From Onthophagus taurus (taxonomy: Eukaryota; Arthropoda; Insecta; Coleoptera; Scarabaeidae), in the NCBI RefSeq assembly GCF_036711975.1, contig NC_091976.1:22692001-22756000 (forward strand): 64,000 nucleotides of DNA. Reading direction: 5' to 3'. Within the stretch, counting starts at the first letter, position 1, and each line of letters begins with the position of its first letter. The notes under the pieces were generated by a model. The model was not told the origin of the DNA. It made no database searches and was given only the letters and a program-made list of their open reading frames with translations. The position numbers were made by a program, and so were the translations under genes. This document shows, in pieces, positions 56,632 to 64,000 of the stretch.

Positions 56632-59490
56632 TGTTGCTTTTCTTGTTCGAGCAAGTGTGTGTTTTGTATCTGTCTATAAATGTGTACTGGGAAGTAAAGA
56701 AATGTTTATAGTTGTTGGAGGTTAAGAGGAAGCTTTGAGGTTGCGTAGACCGTTTTTATCGATCTCCACGTATTACATTTCCTAGACGTCTGAGTTTTCC
56801 TCCCTTCTTTTCCGTCTGGCTTGCTGAAACCACCCTTAATTTGACCAGACTACGGTCGATACTGCGACAAATACTCGCCCAAAAACTAATTCAAAGGGAC
56901 ATACACCCTAAATGTCCCCCTAAATATTTCTAACCGCATTGCAAAATTTATTACTTTTAATTAGTTTGATTATCCTAAATATATCTAACAAAAATTACAT
57001 TGAAATTTTATTAGTATTAATTACAATTCAATCAAGTACCCATTTTAAAAGGCATATGTTACAAGGTTATCAACTTTGCGTGAAAGTTTCAGAAGCGTTA
57101 AATCATTTCTTTCGAATTCCTTTCCGAAGGGTATTAGGATTTCCGAATGCATTAACATATTCTCGACGATTAAAGAAAGAAAAGAGAAAAAAATATATTG
57201 CACGCACTCAAAATCGAAAGTAAAACTTTCTTCCTGTGTTCACGTCTCCTCTACATCGATTCGTGAGCAAATGACGTATGTTAACAAGGTCCAGGTGAGA
57301 CCGGCGAGGATTGTTACTTGTTTTATAGATTATCATCGGTAGGACTTTGGTTTTCAAATATGTTTGGCCTTGTTAAACATGCCAAGTTGAATCTATTTAC
57401 TTAAACCACACCTCGCTACGGTTTTCTCGAGATATCGTTGATTTCTAGGTATCATTTCTTTATCTTGGTGAATTTAAAAAAAAATAAATAATTGAACGAT
57501 GATCATCAAAGTGTTGCAACTTTAGTTTTATGGTTGCGTTTATGGTTATTTGTCTTGTTAATGTTAACCAGTTGTAAACTTAAATGTTAATTAATCGTAA
57601 AAATGTCTTTAGATTGGTTTATTAACTGCTTAAATACTAACTGTTTTTTAAAAATCTTTTTTGTAAGAAGATTTTGAATATAATTTGCCTTAAAATTTTC
57701 AAATTCCATTTAATGATCCAATAATTCATCTTTACAACGATATAAGCGCACAGTTTTACGATACATTTCCGCGAAATGAATTTATTCCGGTAGGTAGCCG
57801 AAGTTAAAAATAAGTCGTTCTTGAAAGCGGGCATCGTTAGCTATTTGCCGTTTTGAAATGACCTCAACAAAGAAAAAAAAACTTTTCTTCGGCATCCGGG
57901 AATGTTGTCTATTGTTAAAACGGCGACCCAAAAATAAAATAGAGGTATTCCCATTCAAAAAGCTTTTCGCTTCAGCTTAATTAAAGATTAAATCAGGGTC
58001 GCGCAACATCGAGAAACATAATTAGTTACATTAGAAGATTGGTTTTAGAGGTTTTCGTGTCAACCTAAACATAAAAGTCGAACAAAGTTTAGTGGCTTTA
58101 ATTTGGCTTAGTGCAATATTGTTCAGAGTTGTTCAAAATAACCATAATTCTGTAAAGGTTTCATGAAATATTCATTAAAACGTCGTTAGAGGTTCACGAA
58201 GATGAAATAATAAATAGTAAACGCGTCAAGGTACTGTTAGGTCACGGCGATGATGATGAATTGTATTAGTGGCTTCTTGTAATTGCAAACGACGAAGTTT
58301 AAAAGACTTGTGGAGGTGTTGTTTTGCTTTGGGAGACAAAAGGAATGTTGGTTACGTTTGAAAGTCAAGATTTAACTGTATAAATCATTCTTGTTTAACG
58401 CAAACAGTTAACATCTTTAAGTTATCTAGGAGAAAATTAATACGATCATTTCGTTTTTATTTCGACATCATTTTCGGTGAAACACCACCTTTTCACAACC
58501 ATAATCCTTCTTTACGTCTTTATTTTTCTTTTCTTTAATTTCCCAACTTCGTTTCCGCATTTACTAACGAAATTTAAATTTATGCGTGCGGCTGCGTAGG
58601 ATTAATCTATTTCTTCTTTGATCATTTACAAAATTGTAAATATACAATTTACAACCGCTATTTTCTAATCCACTTTACATATATTAGATGAGAAGACACC
58701 GCTTGTTATGTTTATTAACATTCATGCTTCGTTGATTCTGTAATGTAGAACAAAGAAGACATCGGGAAATGTAATTAAGTTAAGACGACTTAACTGTTCG
58801 ATTTATTTTGTATTGTATCTTAAGTAGTTGTGTAAAAATATCTTCATGTATTTTTAATGTTTATTCTTGAAGTAAAGTAGTAATCTGGATAAGATCTTAA
58901 CAATAAAATATAAAATGGTTGAATTGTATATGTCCAATATTAATAATATTATAATTGAAAAATTGCATTGTGTTGTTAGACCTTGCATTACAGCTTTCAT
59001 GATCGTAATCTCCGTACTTGATCTAGAAAATATCCTATATTTTTTAAAGCTCTCTCTAGAAGCATTTGGTATTGTGCACCCTGCAGAAAATTGTAGCGCC
59101 AACTTAGTCAGCACTGAGCTATTCTCCTTAAATTTGTAACTGTTTCATTTTGAGCCTCCCTTTAAAACGTCGCAACCAACCTTTTGAAAATGTAACTCCT
59201 TCGATGATTTGTAACTTTTCCGTAAAGTATTGTGCTTTACCTAAAACATGTGAGCATTAAATCGGCTCTCGTAGAGTTCTTTGTTGAAAAAATCCACTTC
59301 ACCATTACATTGTCCAGTTGCTCATTCTTCGCACGTTTTATTGTTTTTCTTTGTGAAGGTCCAGCTGATGTTGTTAATTTTACTAAATCGTGTAAGATTT
59401 AGACTCCGTCTTTGTTAGCTACCAATCGTACTGTCACCATATCTATGTTTTTTAAAAATTTCTATTTTATTCTTTGCCAATGTCACGTTG
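56632..59490. other. intergenic DNA, nothing recognised
   Basis: No gene, RNA or clear repeat was identified. Antisense and sense frames of 60-94 codons here have no family resemblance and skewed composition. Confidence 0.4.
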
Positions 59491-59493
59491 AGG

Positions 59494-59580
59494 AGTTAGG
59501 TTGGGTTGGGTTGAGCTGAGTTGAGTTGCGTTGGGTTGACTTGGATTGAGTTGAGTTGAGCTGTGTTGAATTGGGATGAG
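59494..59580 (+). repeat. GGTTGAGTTGAG-type minisatellite
   Basis: Degenerate five-base units (GGTTG, AGTTG, GGTTG) over about 85 bases. It is the complement type of the tract at 18257-18293. Confidence 0.75.
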
Positions 59581-59976
59581 ATGTGTACCAATATCATGAC
59601 GATGGGCATGCCAGCAAAAAATAATAATGTCTACTTAGATAGATTTGAATCAACAATAATATTACAACAATTTTGGTACAATGAAAAACTTTTCCGACTG
59701 ATGAGCAGGATAAAATAACGTACAAACAAGGTTGGATTTTAAAACGTTAAGTAGGTTTGTCCGCAATAACAGTCAATAATAACAACTATAGTAGCACATT
59801 TTTAGGAAAACTAATATATTTTTCAAGTTATGAAACATTTTTTAGGTTGTAAAAATAGATATGACGGTGTACCTTTTGGTTACGTTTAATAACGAGACTT
59901 ATTTCACGTACGCTGGATCTTTGAATAAGATATCGTTCAAAATTTTACCGAACATCCCTCAAAATTGCCCTTAACC

Positions 59977-60990
59977 ATTTTTAATATCAACCTAAATTGC
60001 TATCATTGTAGATATTGGTCAATAACATCTTTCAACCCAAAACATTTACAAGATCGACATTAACATCTCTCAAAGTAATTTTTCGTAAACATTGTCCTTG
60101 ATCTTAGTCAATATCATGCTTAACTAATTGTTATTTTTAATATCAACCTAAATTGCTATCATTGTAATTATTGGTCAATAACATATTTCAACTCATTTAC
60201 AAACTCGACGTTAACATCTCTCAAAGTAATTTTTCATAAACATTGTCCTTATTCTTACTCAATATCATCTCTAAATAAATGTTAATAACGGTCTTCTGGC
60301 ATTATAAAATCGTCTCTAACATCTCTCTCACTCTTTCATAAACTTTGTTCTTGACCTTCTTCAACATCGTCTCGAAAAAATATTAATGTCGATCCTTCTT
60401 CAACGTTATTTCGAAATATTGGCAATATGATTTCTAGTCTTCCTCAACATCATTTCTGACATCACTCAACATCGATCTAGTCACTTTCAATATCATCATT
60501 AACACCTTTCAACAATATCCCTAACTGGTTTCAGTATCGTCAATGACATCTTTCAACCACATCCCCGACATCGTACAAAATCGTCTTTAATATCTTCCCT
60601 AGCCTCCATAAACATTGTCTCTAATTGTTTACCTATCTTTCGATGTCGTCCTTAAACACTTTCAAAATCGTTTGTACCACCACCCAAAGTATGTGAAAGA
60701 TTGTAAACGTTCTCTTTAATTTTCCTCAACAACATCTCGGAGAATAATAATATCATTCCTAGTCTTTATCAACATCGTCTCTAACATCTCTCTGATATCA
60801 CTCAAGATCGTCCTTAACCATTTCCAATACCATCATTGATACATTTCAACATCATTCTAAACTGGCGTCAGTATTGTCCACATTGTTTCTAAATGCTTAC
60901 AACATGGTTCTTGAATATCGTCAATGATTTTCTTTGATATCGACCTTAACTGCTTTCAAATTCATCTTTAACATATTTGTATCGTTATTG
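59977..60990 (+). repeat. decayed tandem repeat tract
   Basis: TTTTAATATCAACCTAAATTG recurs after 156 bases (about 59981 and 60137), with the following 100 bases also duplicated. Beyond 60290 the sequence continues with degenerate units built on TCAACATCGTC, AACATCT and TAACATC words to about 60990. No coding potential. Confidence 0.65.
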
Positions 60991-61819
60991 ATATCTTTCT
61001 ACAACCTTTCGGACATTTCTGCAAATAACCTAACTTTAACTACTTTTTACTTCTCGTATCATAATTTAGCATAATAACATTTCTAGTGTCACTGATACCA
61101 CGATACTTGTGTAACTGTTTCTTGAGATAATACTCTTATAGAATACACATTTTTGCACATTTTACACATTTCCCCTTTCTTTTTGCCAAAGTTCATATTT
61201 TCAAAATGGTATTTTTGCTTCCACTCAATGCTTTTGTATCTGTCATAAAGCGCATTATAGAAAAAACCAAAATTTACAAAGTAATTTATACAAATAGGTA
61301 TAATACGTTTTTCAAGTACTACGGTTGAATTTAATGCGAGGAATGTTTAATAAAGTCATGGACGTTGCATAATACTCATCTAGAATATTCTCGTGATACA
61401 GTTACACGAGTATGTTGAACATAGTCTAAATCCAAATTAAAATCTTGCTTTCAGCTGCATTAAAAGCACCGCATAGTGATGCTAAGTAATTGGGCATCTC
61501 AAGTATTAAAACATTTCTAACTTTATAGAAACTACCCACTCTTTTTGTACTTAATTTTTAACATAAGAGGCTTTTTTTAGTATAGAAGCAGATCTCAGCT
61601 CTATATTGATGCTTGGGCAATTCTGACAATTCTCTATAAGAAGTATTTCTAGTATCAAAGCATCATAGAGACACCAGGGTAGTTATAACATCTCCATCTG
61701 TAACTCAAAATTATGTTAAAAGTACCTCCAGCTACTAGAGGATGTTTGGTATCAAAACATCTTGACGTGGAAGGTGATGTATAGAAAGTATCTCTGATAT
61801 ACGTTTGGTATCGTATATA
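60991..61819. other. intergenic DNA
   Basis: Nothing recognised beyond scattered phrases similar to AAGTATTTCTAGTATCAAA that recur at 61500-61800 and hint at an old local repeat. Confidence 0.35.
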
Positions 61820-62432
61820 CAGGTGTATCTAAATTGATGCGAAAGATTTTATGGGGTGATTTTTCAACGAAAATTAAGGGGATCTTTCATATAACTTTTT
61901 GGTCAAAACCACTTCTTCTCCAAGTTAAACCCTCTAAACTTAGGGGAAAAAATTGTTTTTCTTTAATAAATCCACTATGGAGGAATTTGGAAGGATGAAA
62001 TTTGGCAGATAACTATTACTAATAAAGTGACATTTTTTGACGATTTTTATAATCCTACAATGTAATCCACCCCTATAATACTTTGCATCAGAACTTTTCA
62101 ATACGCAACTTTTTTGTCTCTTAACATTTTCATAAAAAAATAAAATAATACACATGTTCAAGGGAATTAATTCAGAGATTGGTAATTATTAATCAAAGAA
62201 ATGAAGTTATGTCAAATTGATCTCAGTATTATTTATTTTTGTGATAAAACTAACAATTTGTTAGTTGTAAAATGTGAAGAGATAAGCAAGTTGCAGATTT
62301 TTTGCGTTAACTTTAGAGGGCTATAATTTGGAGAAGAATTGGTTTTGAACAAAAAGTTATATGAAAGACCCCCTTAATTTTCGCTGAAAAATCACCCCTT
62401 AAAATCTTTCGCATCAATTTAGATACACCCTG
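61820..62432. mobile_element. TA-flanked MITE with about 110-bp inverted ends
   Basis: The left end CAGGTGTATCTAAATTGATGCG and the right end's complement CAGGGTGTATCTAAATTG agree apart from single-base differences. Similarity continues for about 110 bases (through GGGGTGATTTTTCA.CGAAAATTAAGG). TA directly flanks both ends, as for Tc1/mariner-type insertions. The interior has no transposase. Confidence 0.75.
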
Positions 62433-64000
62433 TATACTATGGTGTTAAATTACATCATCATTTCTCGTGATCTTTCCATTAAACTAATTACAAATAAAAA
62501 GAATAAATGATATCATTGCATAAATTAAGTAAGTGGTAGAAAATAAATTGTTTTAATGTAAAAGTTAATAAGATGTAAAACTCTTCTAGAATCGTTTTCT
62601 ACTCGAACCTATTTAAAGGCAAACAAATAAATTTTCCACGTATGGTTTTAACGGGCAATATACGCAGAAATTCCAACCTAAGACTTGATGACCGTCGTCG
62701 TTGCTATTCTAGATGGAGATCTGGCGGTGCGAGCCGTAATCAAACGCATTTGATGGACGAGGAGGTGCGACTTGGTTTTATGGCCCCCCCGTAAAGTCAG
62801 GTCGCGTCATACAAAGAAAACAAAGACCAATTGCCACAGGTGGAAAAGGTGCGGTATCTTTGCGAGAACCATATAAATATTTTACCATAATAAAAAAATA
62901 GATCGCGAGAGAAAAAATGTCTAACAAAAGGAATTTCTAGAAACGATGTTAGCTGAGTATGATGAGGTTGCATATTTGACCCGACGACTGCTAGCAATGA
63001 GTAACATTGACACTTTCCAATGTGCTACTTTAGAATTGCATTTAAGACGAGAGGAATTATTAACCTAGTAAGCGATCAGTACATCTTGTCTTTCAAAATG
63101 GTTTTGTGGTGATGAGGTTTGATCTTGACCCAGCTAATAAAAATAAATTGTTAATTATTTTGAATGGAACTATATTGCATGTGAACGTAATATTTTTTAT
63201 ATCTAATCTAATTACTTAATAGTAAAAAAATAAAGTAATCATAAACACCATTAGTTAATTAATTGTGTAATAACAATAATCATAATAAACTCGTCCTAGT
63301 TTCCCATAGAAGATATGTAGTCCATTTCCGGAAGAACGAACGATCGTAATTCGGTACAAAACAACCCGTCAATGTGTACGTGATAACACTATGCCAATTA
63401 GAACCGTTATTTTAAAGAGAGAGTAGAATGAATTTAAAATAAATTTAAAATTCATCACACAACCCTTCAATAAACAAACCAAAATAATATAAATTCGCGT
63501 TAACCTCCTAATCTATTTCTTTGTCGTTTTAGTCATCGAAGAAAATAATCTAACATTCTTGAAATCAAAAGAAATCAAGAAATGTTTTTTTGGACAAATT
63601 TACATTAACCTCATGATCTAATTTTAATTTTCTTTTAAAACATTACAATTAAAAATCTCGATTTAATGCAAATCCGAGAATTGTTTATCGGAATTTCATC
63701 ATTTCTTATTCACAATCGAAAAGATAACGAGATTTTCTTTGTACGTATCGGTATCATGTATTGACATCAAAAGGTTCAATTAACAAAGAGGTTTTATTGA
63801 TGGGAAACAAGTAGTTCTAGATTGAACCACGGCCAATGAAAGGCTTCTTCGTCTCGTTGTAAAGCGATGTAATTAGAAAATCTTTATTAGATCTGTTCTT
63901 GGGACGACGATTTCAAAGGAGCCAACCAAGGTTTAATCTCCTTTTTGAATTAAACTACATCTTTGTATATTAAAGAATAAAAAGCTAATTTTTCTTTTTT
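62433..64000. other. intergenic DNA to window end
   Basis: No confident gene. A GC-richer patch at 62640-62830 contains a 50-codon plus-strand frame (62642-62794), too short to judge. Confidence 0.35.

Noticed and set aside
56939-57342. Two overlapping plus-strand frames of 88-94 codons
   Set aside because: Low-complexity basic ends, no conserved pattern, no splice signals; they overlap each other in different frames.
62642-62794. 50-codon plus-strand frame, Arg-rich, in a GC-richer patch
   Set aside because: Too short, no signal peptide, no splice sites and no recognisable similarity.

Overview
The window is AT-rich nuclear DNA from an insect. A beetle is my guess, from general resemblance only. 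The evidence for an insect nuclear genome is: spliced genes with GT-AG introns, a divergent insect ionotropic receptor, a Kif6 kinesin, and a dense load of Jockey-, RTE-, hAT-, pogo/Tigger-, Harbinger- and mariner-like remnants. About a fifth of the window is host coding sequence or its short introns. The rest is transposon debris, satellite arrays and unassigned intergenic DNA.

Layout. At 1-1300 there are two decayed DNA transposons on the minus strand. The last two coding exons of an unidentified plus-strand gene follow at 1804-2303. Next comes a cluster of plus-strand genes for predicted secreted proteins. The first encodes 102 aa (3070-3378). The second is a probable two-exon gene (4331-5109 joined to 7930-9514). 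Both end in the same unusual 46-residue C-terminal domain. The third is an 11-exon gene (9763-28166) whose exons splice in phase into a protein of about 1895 aa. It has globular ends and a long run of degenerate 40-46 residue repeats in the middle. In size, secretion and layout it recalls the eggshell proteins Nasrat and Polehole of Drosophila, but that name rests on memory and needs a profile search.

From 28347 to 32310 lie a tRNA-Ile-like sequence, a Jockey-type LINE remnant and a 2.7-kb array of a 177-bp satellite with higher-order structure. A complete 12-exon Kif6 kinesin-9 gene (808 aa) occupies 38969-32821 on the minus strand. A single-exon ionotropic receptor gene (551 aa) occupies 44879-43224 on the minus strand.

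The right third (45.6-64 kb) has no gene I can identify with confidence. It holds a satellite-bearing hAT copy, foldback elements, a Harbinger-like element with intact ends, a TA-flanked MITE, a decayed tandem-repeat tract, a 128-codon orphan ORF and two opposed candidate small-protein exons near 49-50.4 kb.

The most notable structure is a family of hAT-like elements that carry arrays of a dimeric 181/362-bp satellite. Four copies are present. One shows readable nested history: a mariner-like remnant interrupted by the hAT copy with an 8-bp duplication, itself interrupted by a LINE with a 10-bp duplication, all within one intron of the 1895-aa gene.
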